Assembly (NCBI RefSeq): GCF_018129685.1 | Contig: NZ_JAFCLG010000001.1 | Span: forward strand, 620,001 to 684,000 | DNA length: 64,000 nt | From: Bradyrhizobium manausense | Lineage (GTDB): Bacteria; Pseudomonadota; Alphaproteobacteria; Rhizobiales; Xanthobacteraceae | Reading direction: 5' to 3' | In this document: one piece after another, positions 31,010 to 39,680 of the stretch | Layout: every line of letters begins with the position of its first letter | Position numbering within the stretch: position 1 is the stretch's first letter | Made by a program: the position numbers and the translations under genes | Notes under the pieces: model-generated | Told to the model about the DNA's origin: nothing | What the model saw: only the letters and a program-made list of their open reading frames with translations | The model's database searches: none

Positions 31010-32095
31010 GTGCTGAGCACGACTGACGATCTTCGTATCCGCGAACTGAAAGAGCTGAGCACGCCTGAAGAGGTGATGCGGGAAGTTCCGCGCACCCTCA
31101 CGGCGACCCGTGTCGTGATGGCCGCGCGCAATGCCATCCACGCCATCCTCAACGGCCAGGACGACCGACTTCTGGTCGTCGTCGGACCCTGCTCGGTGCA
31201 CGATCCCAAGGCGGCGCTCGAATATGCCGGGCGCCTTGCAAAGCTGCGCGAGGACCTCGCGGATCAGCTCGAGATCGTGATGCGGGTCTATTTCGAGAAG
31301 CCGCGGACGACCGTCGGCTGGAAAGGCCTGATCAATGATCCGGATCTCGACGGCAGCTTCGACATCAACAAGGGCCTGCGGCTCGCGCGCAATGTGCTGT
31401 CGGCCGTGAACAATCTCGGTCTGCCTGCTGGCGCCGAATTCCTCGACATGACGACGCCGCAATACATCGCCGACCTCGTGTCCTGGGCCGCGATCGGCGC
31501 GCGCACGACCGAGAGCCAGATCCATCGCGAGCTGGCCTCGGGGCTGTCCTGCCCGGTCGGGTTCAAGAATGGTACCGACGGCAATGTGCGCATCGCTGCG
31601 GACGCGGTGAAGTCGGCCTCGCATCCGCATCATTTCATGGCGGTCACAAAACTCGGCCGCTCCGCGATCGCCTCGACCGCGGGCAACGAGGACTGCCACA
31701 TCATCCTGCGCGGCGGCGCCAAGCCGAACTACGACGCGGCAAGCGTCGCTGCGGCCTGCAACGAGCTGGCGAAATCCGGCGTCGCACCGCTGGTGATGGT
31801 GGATGCGAGCCACGCCAATTCGAGCAAGAAGCCGGAGAACCAGCCGCTGGTCATGGCCGACATCGCCGGTCAGATCTCGGGCGGCGAGAACCGCATCATG
31901 GGCGTGATGATCGAGAGCAATCTCGTCGCGGGCCGCCAGGACGTCGTGCCGGGCAAGCCGCTGACCTACGGTCAGAGCATCACCGACGGATGCATCGACT
32001 GGGCGACGACGGCGACAGTGCTCGAACAGCTCGCCGATGCCGTCGAGATCCGGCGCAACGCGAAGCGCGCCGGCCTGCACGAGCGCTCCGCGTAA
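31010..32095 (+). CDS. aroG: 3-deoxy-7-phosphoheptulonate (DAHP) synthase, class I
   Basis: 361 residues, full length for the AroF/G/H class I type. It condenses phosphoenolpyruvate and erythrose 4-phosphate, the first step of the shikimate pathway. Signature stretches are VVGPCSVHDPKAALEYA, VYFEKPRTTVGWKGLINDP, AGAEFLDMTTPQYI, GFKNGTDGNV, ILRGGAKPNY and VDASHANSSKKPENQ. The start is a GTG at 31010 after CAGGAG. Expression is very likely set by the leader peptide/attenuator just upstream. Whether the enzyme is Phe-, Tyr- or Trp-sensitive cannot be read here, although the leader contains all three codons. Confidence 0.95.
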   Translation: MLSTTDDLRIRELKELSTPEEVMREVPRTLTATRVVMAARNAIHAILNGQDDRLLVVVGPCSVHDPKAALEYAGRLAKLREDLADQLEIVMRVYFEKPRTTVGWKGLINDPDLDGSFDINKGLRLARNVLSAVNNLGLPAGAEFLDMTTPQYIADLVSWAAIGARTTESQIHRELASGLSCPVGFKNGTDGNVRIAADAVKSASHPHHFMAVTKLGRSAIASTAGNEDCHIILRGGAKPNYDAASVAAACNELAKSGVAPLVMVDASHANSSKKPENQPLVMADIAGQISGGENRIMGVMIESNLVAGRQDVVPGKPLTYGQSITDGCIDWATTATVLEQLADAVEIRRNAKRAGLHERSA

Positions 32096-32107
32096 GCCGA
32101 GACAGGC

Positions 32108-32141
32108 GCGGGCGGGGCGATGCTGTTGGCGCCCTGCCCGC
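32108..32141 (+). terminator. GC-rich hairpin after the DAHP synthase gene
   Basis: A 12-bp stem, GCGGGCGGGGCG with CGCCCTGCCCGC (one G-T pair), starts 13 bases after the stop. There is no T-run, so it may terminate weakly or protect the 3' end. Confidence 0.4.
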
Positions 32142-32150
32142 AATTGCGAC

Positions 32151-32402
32151 TTAACAGCCGCGGCAGATGCTCTTGATCTTCTTGTCGAGCGCCTGATTTT
32201 CCTTGCTCAAGGGATCGTTGGCGTCGCTCAGATTCTTCTCGTCGGGCACGTCGCCGACGCGCGGCTGGCGATGACCGACCGGCGCCGGCGGTGGCGAACT
32301 GGCTGAGGCGCCGCTGGACGTCGATCCCTTGGTGCCGGTTTGCGCGACCGCGGCACCGCCGAGCAAGGCCACGAGCGATACGGCCACAATGATCCTCTTC
32401 AT
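32151..32402 (-). CDS. Small secreted low-complexity protein
   Basis: 83 residues. A signal peptide (MKRIIVAVSLVALLGGAAVA) is followed by a Ser/Pro/Gly-rich stretch and then a charged helical end (DANDPLSKENQALDKKIKSI) closing with CRGC. The two terminal cysteines could form a disulfide or bind metal. It is convergent with the DAHP synthase gene. No family recognised. Confidence 0.6.
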   Translation of the reverse strand: MKRIIVAVSLVALLGGAAVAQTGTKGSTSSGASASSPPPAPVGHRQPRVGDVPDEKNLSDANDPLSKENQALDKKIKSICRGC

Positions 32403-32446
32403 TTCGTACCTCCAGTCCTCAAACCGGCGCGTCCTCCGTCACCGCA

Positions 32447-33541
32447 TCAGGTCTCGGGCGGATAGAGGTGCACGTCGCCGCAATAATCCACGATACGATA
32501 GCGCGTTTCCGTCACCGCATCACCCGCGTCGGCTGCGGTATTTTGCGCCGCCAACACATAATTCGGCCCGACCGGCGATTTGCCGGCGCCGCCCGGAATG
32601 TCGATGACATAGTCCGGCTGACACAGCCCTGAGACCCGCCCCCGCAACTGCCGCATCAACTCCTGTCCGTGCGCCAGCGTCGTCCGCAGATGCGCAGTCC
32701 CCGGCGCCAGATCGCCGTGATGCAGGTAATAGGGCTTGATCCGGCATTCGACGAAGGCACGCATTAAATCCGACAAGGCGGTGATGTTGTCATTGATCCC
32801 GCGCAAAAGCACGGACTGGCTCACCATGGGAATCCCGGCATCGACCAGCCGCGCGCAGGCGGCGCGGGCCGGTCCCGTCAACTCGCGCGCATGGTTGGCA
32901 TGCAGTGCCAGCCAGGTGGTTGCGCCCTCGACCTGCAGCGCCGCGACCATCTCGTCGCTGATCCGCGCGGGATCGGCCACGGGCACACGGGTATGAAGCC
33001 GGATGATCTTGACGTGTTCGATGCCGGCAAGATCGGCCATGATCTCGCTCAGGCGACGCGGCGACAGCATCAGCGGATCGCCGCCGGTCAGGATCACTTC
33101 CCAGATCTCGCTATGCGCGCGGATATAATCGATCGCGGCGCGATAGGCGCTGTCCGAGAGTGCATTCTCCTTGCCGGGACCGACCATCTCGCGGCGGAAG
33201 CAGAAGCGGCAATAGACCGCGCAGACGTGAACGAGCTTGAACAGCACGCGATCGGGATAGCGATGCACGATGCCGGTGACAGGCGAATGCGGGTGATCGC
33301 CGATCGGATCGGCGCTCTCGCCCGGCTGCATCTCAAGCTCGGCGGCAGTCGGAACGAACTGGCGGGCGATGGGATCATCAGGGTCCGAGGTGTCAATCAG
33401 CTCGACCAGCGCCGGCGTGATCGCAACCGCATAGCGGGCCGCGACGCGTTCGAGCGCGGGCAGAGCCGTGGCGGGCGCAAGGTCCGCGGCGACAAGTTCG
33501 GCCGCCTCGCGCAATGTCCGTGCAAAATTGGTCTTCGTCAT
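32447..33541 (-). CDS. epmB: Radical SAM EF-P lysine 2,3-aminomutase (EpmB-like)
   Basis: 364 residues from the ATG at 33541, which overlaps the EpmA stop (ATGA). The radical SAM cluster is CAVYCRFCF (Cys107, 111, 114). It is followed by the KamA-type VILTGGDPLMLSPRRL and a PLP-binding region near PDYVIDIPGGAGKSPVGPN. The length suits EpmB rather than the longer clostridial lysine 2,3-aminomutase. It converts lysine to (R)-beta-lysine, which EpmA then attaches to EF-P. The neighbours epmA and efp make this function very likely. Confidence 0.85.
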   Translation of the reverse strand: MTKTNFARTLREAAELVAADLAPATALPALERVAARYAVAITPALVELIDTSDPDDPIARQFVPTAAELEMQPGESADPIGDHPHSPVTGIVHRYPDRVLFKLVHVCAVYCRFCFRREMVGPGKENALSDSAYRAAIDYIRAHSEIWEVILTGGDPLMLSPRRLSEIMADLAGIEHVKIIRLHTRVPVADPARISDEMVAALQVEGATTWLALHANHARELTGPARAACARLVDAGIPMVSQSVLLRGINDNITALSDLMRAFVECRIKPYYLHHGDLAPGTAHLRTTLAHGQELMRQLRGRVSGLCQPDYVIDIPGGAGKSPVGPNYVLAAQNTAADAGDAVTETRYRIVDYCGDVHLYPPET

Positions 33542-34590
33542 CTCTCGTCCACAGGCGGTGTCCACACCACCTGATCAATCCGCGTTGCGCCGCTTGCCAG
33601 CATCACGAGCCGGTCAAAACCGAGCGCGACACCGCTCGCGTCCGGCATTGCGGCAACCGCGGCCAGAAAATCCTCGTCCAGCGGATAGGCCTCGCCGTAG
33701 CGGCGCTGCTTCTCTGCCATCGACTCCGTGAAGCGCTTGCGCTGTTCCTCGGCGTCGGTGAGTTCGCCAAAGCCGTTGGCGAGCTCGACGCCGCAGGCAT
33801 AGACCTCGAACCGCTCGGCGACCCGCCGGTCGTCTGTCTTCACCCGCGCCAGCGCCGCCTCTGGGGATGGGTATTCGAACAGAATGGTCAAACGCCCCTG
33901 CCCTAGATGCGGCTCGACATGCTCAACCAGAACTTTGCTGAAGATGTCCGACCAGGTGTCGTCGTGGGCAACCCGGACCTTGCCGGCGGCCGCCTCGGCG
34001 AGCGCGGCACGATTACCCTCGTTGCCCGAGATTGTCGACAGCAGGTCGATCCCGGCGAAGCGCTCGAAGGCGCCCGCGACGGTCAGAAGCTCCGGCTCGG
34101 AAAACGGGTCCGCGGTCCGACCCCGGAAGGAGAAAGTCCCAATCCCGGTCGCCTGCGCGGCCGTGGCGATGACGACCACGGTATCGGCCATGATGGCGTC
34201 ATAGGGTGCGCCGGCCCGGTACCATTCCAGCATAGTGAATTCGGGCAGGTGCAGGTCGCCCCGCTCGCGGTCGCGGAACACCCGGGCGAACTCGAAAATC
34301 CGCTCCTCGCCGGCCGCCAGCAGCTTCTTGCATGCGAATTCGGGCGAGGTCCGCAGGTACCGGCTGGCCCGGCTGCCGTCAGGCCGCATGATCTCGGTCC
34401 GGGGGGCGTGCAAATGGGTCTCGTTGCCCGGGGAGACCTGAAGGACCGAGGTTTCGACCTCGACAAAGCCCTGCTCGGCGAAAAAGCCCCTGACAGACCC
34501 GGTGATGGCCCCCCTGGCCTGGAGGAACGGCCGCCGGTCGAGATGCCGCGAGGGGCTCCAGAACGGCGAAAGCGGCTTGTCCCCAGCCAT
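33538..34590 (-). CDS. epmA: EF-P lysine lysyltransferase EpmA (GenX/PoxA)
   Basis: 350 residues. The ATG at 34590 (MAGDKPLSPFWSPSRHLDRR) matches the usual EpmA start; the much longer open frame beyond it is antisense to efp. It is a class II lysyl-tRNA-synthetase-like catalytic core without the anticodon-binding domain. Motif 2 region is RYLRTSPEFACKKLL...RIFEFARVFRDRE, and motif 3 is GVALGFDRLVML. It ligates beta-lysine to the conserved lysine of EF-P. It is divergent from efp with a 162-base intergenic region, and overlaps epmB. Confidence 0.9.
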   Translation of the reverse strand: MAGDKPLSPFWSPSRHLDRRPFLQARGAITGSVRGFFAEQGFVEVETSVLQVSPGNETHLHAPRTEIMRPDGSRASRYLRTSPEFACKKLLAAGEERIFEFARVFRDRERGDLHLPEFTMLEWYRAGAPYDAIMADTVVVIATAAQATGIGTFSFRGRTADPFSEPELLTVAGAFERFAGIDLLSTISGNEGNRAALAEAAAGKVRVAHDDTWSDIFSKVLVEHVEPHLGQGRLTILFEYPSPEAALARVKTDDRRVAERFEVYACGVELANGFGELTDAEEQRKRFTESMAEKQRRYGEAYPLDEDFLAAVAAMPDASGVALGFDRLVMLASGATRIDQVVWTPPVDER

Positions 34591-34752
34591 TAACCGGTCG
34601 CCTCTTGGGCCAGCAAAATGCTGGCATTCAACGACAAAATGCGTATGTTGCGGCCCGAAACGGGCGCCGAGGTCTGATTTGAGGCCCCAAGTCCCCCATC
34701 GATTTGACCACGTCCTGGCCTGAGCCGGGCCAAGCAAGCAGGAAATATAGCT

Positions 34753-35319
34753 TTGAGAGTCATCGCCAGTTCTATTCGCAAGGGCAACGTGATCGAGCAA
34801 GACGGCAAGCTCTATGTCGTCGTGAGCGCCGAGAACATCCATCCCGGCAAGGGCACGCCGGTCAGCCAGATCGAAATGCGCCGAATCTCGGACGGGGTAA
34901 AGATCTCCGAGCGCTACAAGACCACCGACCAGGTCGAAAAGGCCACGATCGAAGAGCGCAACTTCACGTTCCTGTACGAAGATGGCGACGGCTTCCACTT
35001 CATGAACCCCGAGACCTATGATCAGGTCCAGGTCTCCAAGGACGTCGTCGGCGACGCGGCCGCGTATCTTCAACCTGATATGACCGTCAAGCTGTCGACC
35101 CACGACGTCAACGTGGTGTCGCTCGCGCTGCCGCAGCGCGTGACGCTGGAAGTGGTCGAGACCGAGCCGGTGACCAAGGGCCAGACCGCCTCCTCCTCCT
35201 ACAAGCCGGCGGTGCTGTCCAACGGCATCCGTACCACCGTGCCGCCGCACATCTCCGTCGGCACCCGCATCGTGGTGATGACCGAAGACGGCTCCTACTC
35301 CGAGCGCGCCAAGGACTAA
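34753..35319 (+). CDS. efp: Elongation factor P
   Basis: 188 residues, three OB/KOW-type domains, full length. It binds between the ribosomal P and E sites and relieves stalling at polyproline. The start is a TTG at 34753 (reading [12 protein letters not shown]), a rare start codon for a housekeeping gene. The modifiable lysine is Lys33 in IHPGKGTP, equivalent to E. coli Lys34. The neighbours epmA and epmB indicate that it is beta-lysylated. No EpmC hydroxylase is visible. It is read away from epmA. Confidence 0.95.
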   Translation: MRVIASSIRKGNVIEQDGKLYVVVSAENIHPGKGTPVSQIEMRRISDGVKISERYKTTDQVEKATIEERNFTFLYEDGDGFHFMNPETYDQVQVSKDVVGDAAAYLQPDMTVKLSTHDVNVVSLALPQRVTLEVVETEPVTKGQTASSSYKPAVLSNGIRTTVPPHISVGTRIVVMTEDGSYSERAKD

Positions 35320-35357
35320 ACCAGGGATCAGGACAGCTGCCGCCGGGGGGCGAGACT

Positions 35358-36959
35358 GTGGCCAGGACGGGTTTCCGCTTCGTCTCGCTTCTTCTGGCGT
35401 CGCTTTCGCTCCTCACCGCAACGCCGCTCGCCGCGGACGAATTCCGCAGCCCCTCGCTCACAGCCCTGCGCGTCGATTGGCGCGCAGCGCTCGACCAACT
35501 CCGCACCGAGATCAGCAGCCGCCCACAGGTCGCGGCCGATTTCATCTTCGTGCCACGCCGTTCGGTACCGCGCTTTGATCCGCGCGCGATGCCGGCGCTG
35601 GTGCAGCTCAATGCGGTCTCCTCGCAGTTTTTCGCCGGCATTGCCCGCAGCTCCGTTCCCGTGCTGCTGCCGTTCGATGCCGCCGCCTATCTCGATGCGC
35701 AGCGCAGCGGCGCATCGTCCACACTGGCCCTGTCGCGCTACCAGGCCGATTTTAATCCCGTCGACATGTTCGATGCCGGCCCCGCCGGCTACAGCGCGAG
35801 CTTTTCGCTCGAACCGGGCGCCGGTGACGGCATGCCGACGCGCGTGTTTGCAAAGCCGGTCGAGATTCAGATCACGGGATCGGCGCTGGTCTACGACATT
35901 GCCGATCCTGCCGGCGGCAAGGGCGAGCCGGTCAAGCCGCTTGCGACGATCTATCCTGACTTGCGCAAATTCATTCGCGAAGGCTACGTGCGCTATGCTT
36001 TCACACGTTTCGGCGTCGCCTATGTGGTGTCGATCCAGTGTCTGGACAGTGTCGCGAAACCGCGGCGGCTGGCCTGCAAGGAGGCCTATCCCGTTGCCGA
36101 GCGCTTCCTGAAGGCCCTGCATGTCGCCGGCGGCCAGCGCGCCCGGCCGCTCATGGACGTTACCTCCGAATTGATCGATCGTCCTGCCGGCCGGTCGGCG
36201 GATTTCACCTACCGGCCGAGCGGCGACATCATTCCGAACACCGGTTATCGCAAGCAGGGCGGCCATCCCGACCCGATGGCCTATGCGCAGATCCGCTTCC
36301 CGCTCGAGAAGGCGCCGGCTTTCGTGCATTCGCAATCCTACGCGAAGCGCGACAAGGATGACGGTCCGAACGCCTATCCGTGGCGCGACAATTTCTGCGA
36401 GTCGCGGAGCTTCGAGGTCTGGCAGTGCGGAGGCGGATATGGCCACCAGGGCGAGGACATCCGCGCCGCCGACTGCCCCTCGCCCGGAGATGTCCGCGAA
36501 CCCTGCGATCCCAAGCAGCGCGCCGTCGTTGCTGTACGCGATGCCATGGTGATCCGTGCCCCCAAGGACCAGGCCGCGACGCTCCTGGTCAACAGCCGCG
36601 CCGAGCACATCCGTTTCCGGTACATGCACATGAATCCGCAGGCGATGAACGCCGATGGGGTCCTCAATGGCCGCATCGTCACCGAAGGCGAGAAGATCGG
36701 CGTGATCTCGAACTATCTCGATCATCCTGCGGGCACGTCGATGCACCTGCATTTCGACGTTCAGGTGTTCACCCGCGACGGCTGGATCTGGGTGAGCCCC
36801 TACGTCACGCTGGTTTCGGCCTATGAGCGCCTGATCCGCGCCCGCGGTCGCGAGATCGGCACGGAGATCGCGGGGAACCCGCAGCCGGTCGCGCATGCAC
36901 TGCCCGAGGACGTGGTCAAGCCCGACCTGCGCGAGGGATCGAGCAACGAAGAGAACTGA
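35358..36959 (+). CDS. Secreted M23 (LytM) peptidase-like protein
   Basis: 533 residues from a GTG at 35358. A signal peptide (FRFVSLLLASLSLLTATPLAA) is followed by a long N-terminal region of unknown fold. A C-terminal LytM-type domain has YGHQGEDI (His363, Asp367), FRYMHMNPQAM and SMHLHFDV (His463, His465), the HxxxD and HxH zinc ligands of M23 endopeptidases. It is likely periplasmic and acts on peptidoglycan cross-links. The large N-terminal part may give substrate or partner specificity. It starts 38 bases after efp, so read-through co-expression is possible. Confidence 0.7.
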   Translation: MARTGFRFVSLLLASLSLLTATPLAADEFRSPSLTALRVDWRAALDQLRTEISSRPQVAADFIFVPRRSVPRFDPRAMPALVQLNAVSSQFFAGIARSSVPVLLPFDAAAYLDAQRSGASSTLALSRYQADFNPVDMFDAGPAGYSASFSLEPGAGDGMPTRVFAKPVEIQITGSALVYDIADPAGGKGEPVKPLATIYPDLRKFIREGYVRYAFTRFGVAYVVSIQCLDSVAKPRRLACKEAYPVAERFLKALHVAGGQRARPLMDVTSELIDRPAGRSADFTYRPSGDIIPNTGYRKQGGHPDPMAYAQIRFPLEKAPAFVHSQSYAKRDKDDGPNAYPWRDNFCESRSFEVWQCGGGYGHQGEDIRAADCPSPGDVREPCDPKQRAVVAVRDAMVIRAPKDQAATLLVNSRAEHIRFRYMHMNPQAMNADGVLNGRIVTEGEKIGVISNYLDHPAGTSMHLHFDVQVFTRDGWIWVSPYVTLVSAYERLIRARGREIGTEIAGNPQPVAHALPEDVVKPDLREGSSNEEN

Positions 36960-37087
36960 GGCTGCCCACGCAGCCCCCCGGCGCTCGCCAAAGCCTGTGA
37001 AGGCGCGATGACGGCCCGCATGACCCGACCTTCTCTGGCCCCAGAATTGCTTGGCTGCGGCAGCCAAACAGGACGAAGGGGAAGCTC

Positions 37088-37996
37088 ATGCGTTATCTAG
37101 CCACGGCGGCCATTCTCGCAGTCGCGCTCGCCATGCCGGCTCGCGCGGAAGAATTGAGCGGCACGCTCAAGAAGGTCAAGGACACGGGCGCGATCACCCT
37201 CGGAATCCGCGACAGCGCGGTGCCGTTCAGTTACATCGACGACAAGCAGAAGATCGTGGGCTACGCCGTCGACATCTGCATGAAGATCGTCGACGACATC
37301 AAAACCGAGCTCAAGCTGGACAAGCTCGAGGTCAACGAGACGATCGTCACCTCATCCACGCGCATCCCACTCATGGCCAACGGCACGGTCGATCTCGAAT
37401 GCGGCTCGACCACCAACAACGCCGACCGCCAGAAGCAGGTGTGGTTCACCAACACGCATTTCCTCACGGCGAGCCGCTTCGTGTCCAAGAAGGCGCTAAA
37501 GCTCGACCAAATCGATGATCTCAAAGGCAAGGCCGTCGTCTCTGTCGCCGGCACAACCAACATCAACCAGCTCACCAAAGCCAATCTGGCGCACTCGCTC
37601 GGCATCACCGTGATGAGTGCCAAGGATGTCCCCGAGGCCTTCCTGATGGTCGAGACCGACCGCGCAGCAGCGTTTGTCATGGACGACATCCAGCTTGCGG
37701 CGATGATCGCCTCCTCGAAGGATCCTTCGCTCTACGCCATCAGCAATGGCGCATTCTCTGATCCGGAGCCCTATGGCATCATGCTGCGCAAGGATGACGT
37801 GCCGTTCAAGACGGTGGTCGATCGGGCAACTTCAAAACTCTACCAGAGCCCCGAGATCCAGAAGATCTACGACAAATGGTTCATGGAGCCAGTGCCGCCG
37901 CGCGGCCTGAACTTCCACGTGCCGATGCCGGCCTCGCTGAAGAAGTCGTTCGAGCACCCGTCGGACAATCCTGATCCCGCATCCTACGGCGGCTGA
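37088..37996 (+). CDS. Amino-acid ABC transporter substrate-binding protein (GltI-like)
   Basis: 302 residues with a signal peptide (MRYLATAAILAVALAMPARA). Family 3 binding-protein features: ITLGIRDSAVPFSYIDDKQK, GYAVDICMKIVDDI, TSSTRIPLMANGTVDLECGSTTNN and a C-terminal EIQKIYDKWFMEPVPPRGLN. The closest type is the glutamate/aspartate binding protein GltI. It has a good ribosome site (GGGGAAGCTC). No permease or ATPase gene is adjacent, so it is an orphan binding protein that must work with a transporter elsewhere. Confidence 0.85.
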   Translation: MRYLATAAILAVALAMPARAEELSGTLKKVKDTGAITLGIRDSAVPFSYIDDKQKIVGYAVDICMKIVDDIKTELKLDKLEVNETIVTSSTRIPLMANGTVDLECGSTTNNADRQKQVWFTNTHFLTASRFVSKKALKLDQIDDLKGKAVVSVAGTTNINQLTKANLAHSLGITVMSAKDVPEAFLMVETDRAAAFVMDDIQLAAMIASSKDPSLYAISNGAFSDPEPYGIMLRKDDVPFKTVVDRATSKLYQSPEIQKIYDKWFMEPVPPRGLNFHVPMPASLKKSFEHPSDNPDPASYGG

Positions 37997-38047
37997 TGCA
38001 ATTCGAGATTTACCCGGATCGAGCTTCCGCTCGATCCGGGCTTTCCG

Positions 38048-38545
38048 TCATTCCAGATACGTCGTCAATTGCGCGCCCTCATCCGCCACGAACACCGCGA
38101 TCAGTTCGGCGGGCTCGGTGGTGCTGGCATTGGCTGAAACAAGATGCGTTGCGCCTGGCGGCTCGAAGAAGGATTGGCCGACGCCGAATGTCTCGACCGG
38201 TCCGCCGCCAAGCTGGGAACGGATCTCGCCCTTGGTGATGTAGGCGGTCACCGCACCGGAATGCCGGTGCGGGCGCGAAAATCCGCCAGGACCGTAGAAA
38301 ACCCGCACGATAGTGACGCGCTTTCCCGGAACATTTGGTAGCGCGTAGGAGCCAATCGGCTCGACCCTGTCGAGCGGCGAGCTTTCCGCGGCGGTAGCGC
38401 AAAGCGGAGCGAGCGCGCTCGAGACGGTGTCCATCGTCACAGGCAACGCCTTGCCGATCGCGAATGCGCAACAAAGACCGCCGACAGCGGCCAAAATCAT
38501 CGATCGCGATCGAAGTGGCGCGGCCGACACACTCATGGCTGTCAT
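38048..38545 (-). CDS. Secreted or anchored cupin-domain protein
   Basis: 165 residues; an alternative start at residue 4 is possible. The N-terminus has a hydrophobic segment (MILAAVGGLCCAFAIGKALP) acting as signal or anchor. The cupin barrel shows FSRPHRHSGAVTAYITKGEI with two His, and QSFFEPPGATHLVSANAS with a third, a usable metal-binding set. It precedes nothing and follows the AhpD-like gene by 17 bases on the same strand. The MarR operators near 39060 may therefore control both genes. Confidence 0.65.
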   Translation of the reverse strand: MTAMSVSAAPLRSRSMILAAVGGLCCAFAIGKALPVTMDTVSSALAPLCATAAESSPLDRVEPIGSYALPNVPGKRVTIVRVFYGPGGFSRPHRHSGAVTAYITKGEIRSQLGGGPVETFGVGQSFFEPPGATHLVSANASTTEPAELIAVFVADEGAQLTTYLE

Positions 38546-38562
38546 TGTGATCTACCTCTTTA

Positions 38563-39030
38563 TCAGGACGCCGTTGCCGGCCGCTTCGGCGGCGTCCAGC
38601 GAAACGCTGCGCCAAACCGATTCCAGACGTTGATCGAAGCGATAGCCGAGGTCAGGTACATCAGCTCGGTCTCCGAGAATTCGCGCTGCACCTCTGCATA
38701 GACCTCATCGCCGAAGCCGCCAGGCAGCTGGGTCAGTGCCTCGGTCCACGCCAGCGCTGCACGTTCGCGCGCCGAGTAGATCGGAGCTTCGCGCCAGACG
38801 GCGACCAGATGAAGCTTGTCCGCGGCGATCCCAAGCCGCTCCGAGAGGAGCACGTGATGCTGCACGCAGAAGGCGCAGCCGTTGATCTGCGAGGCGCGCA
38901 ACTTGACGAGCTCGAGGAGCTGCTTGTCGAGGCCGGCCTTGGCCGCGACCTGGCCGAGCGCCAGCACCAGATCATACGCGTCCGGCGCGATCCGCTTGAA
39001 ATCCTCGTATTCGCTGCGGGCATGTGACAT
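38563..39030 (-). CDS. Carboxymuconolactone decarboxylase/AhpD-like protein
   Basis: 155 residues from the ATG at 39030; an ATG two codons earlier is too close to the AAGGTG ribosome site. The AhpD-type thiol motif is GCAFCVQHH (Cys-x2-Cys-x3-His), preceded by LLELVKLRASQIN. Family members carry peroxidase or carboxymuconolactone decarboxylase activity; with the CxxC-H proton relay, an alkylhydroperoxidase-like role fits better. It is divergent from the MarR gene, with two palindromes between them. Confidence 0.8.
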   Translation of the reverse strand: MSHARSEYEDFKRIAPDAYDLVLALGQVAAKAGLDKQLLELVKLRASQINGCAFCVQHHVLLSERLGIAADKLHLVAVWREAPIYSARERAALAWTEALTQLPGGFGDEVYAEVQREFSETELMYLTSAIASINVWNRFGAAFRWTPPKRPATAS

Positions 39031-39050
39031 TGCCATTCACCTTGTGATAT

Positions 39051-39066
39051 TGTAAGACCACTTACA
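39051..39066. promoter_or_regulatory. Palindromic operator 1 (MarR site)
   Basis: TGTAAG-ACCA-CTTACA, perfect 6-base arms with a 4-base spacer, between the divergent AhpD-like and MarR genes. The second site has the same architecture 19 bases downstream. Confidence 0.65.
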
Positions 39067-39069
39067 TCT

Positions 39070-39085
39070 TATAAGAGCCCTTATA
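39070..39085. promoter_or_regulatory. Palindromic operator 2 (MarR site)
   Basis: TATAAG-AGCC-CTTATA, perfect 6-base arms with a 4-base spacer, ending two bases before the MarR start codon. Centres of the two sites are 19 bases apart, nearly two helical turns, so two dimers could bind the same face. Confidence 0.65.
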
Positions 39086-39087
39086 TT

Positions 39088-39609
39088 ATGCGCAAGTCGG
39101 TCATCATCACGAAATCGAAACCGGGGCAGAGAGCGTCCAGGGTGGAGGCTGCAGTCCGGGTGCCCGCCCCCGGCGAAGGCAAACGCGGCGAGCAGGGCTA
39201 TCTCGGCTACCTGTTGCGTCAGGCCCACGCGGCAGTGCGATTGAAGATGGAACGCACGCTCGCCGATCTCGGCGTGACCTCGCCGCAATTCGCCGTGCTG
39301 ACCATGCTGAACGCTTATCCGGGATTATCCGGCGCCGACGTCGCACGCCTCACCTTCCTGACGCCGCAGACCGTCGGTGTCATCATACGCAACCTCGAGC
39401 GTGACCACGCGATCATGATGACGCCGCATCCCGTCCATGGCCGCATCCAGCAATGGACGCTGACACAACGCGGCGCGACGCTGCTGAAGGATTGCAGGGG
39501 ACGTGTGATTGAACTGGAGAAGCGCCTCGCCAGTGGCCTCGATGCCAAGGCCGAGGCAAGCATCCGCCGCTGGCTCGCCAACATTGCGACGGAGTTGCAG
39601 GAAAACTAG
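39088..39609 (+). CDS. MarR family transcriptional regulator
   Basis: 173 residues with a basic ~35-residue N-terminal extension before the winged helix-turn-helix. Core: LGYLLRQAHAAVRLKMERTL, VTSPQFAVLTMLNAYPGLSG, DVARLTFLTPQTVGVIIRNL (recognition helix) and the wing HPVHGRIQQWTLTQRG. It probably represses itself and the divergent AhpD-like/cupin unit through the two palindromes, responding to a phenolic or oxidative signal; the ligand is inference. No conserved regulatory cysteine is apparent in the core. Confidence 0.9.
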   Translation: MRKSVIITKSKPGQRASRVEAAVRVPAPGEGKRGEQGYLGYLLRQAHAAVRLKMERTLADLGVTSPQFAVLTMLNAYPGLSGADVARLTFLTPQTVGVIIRNLERDHAIMMTPHPVHGRIQQWTLTQRGATLLKDCRGRVIELEKRLASGLDAKAEASIRRWLANIATELQEN

Positions 39610-39680
39610 GCTATCGAACAGCCAGCGCATGGATGCATGATGGGCACACGAAAAAGAGCTGGCCCAAGGTTGGAGCTGGC

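Noticed and set aside
34591..35250. N-terminal extension of the EpmA frame across efp
   Set aside because: The extension is the reverse strand of efp; EpmA homology begins at the ATG at 34590.
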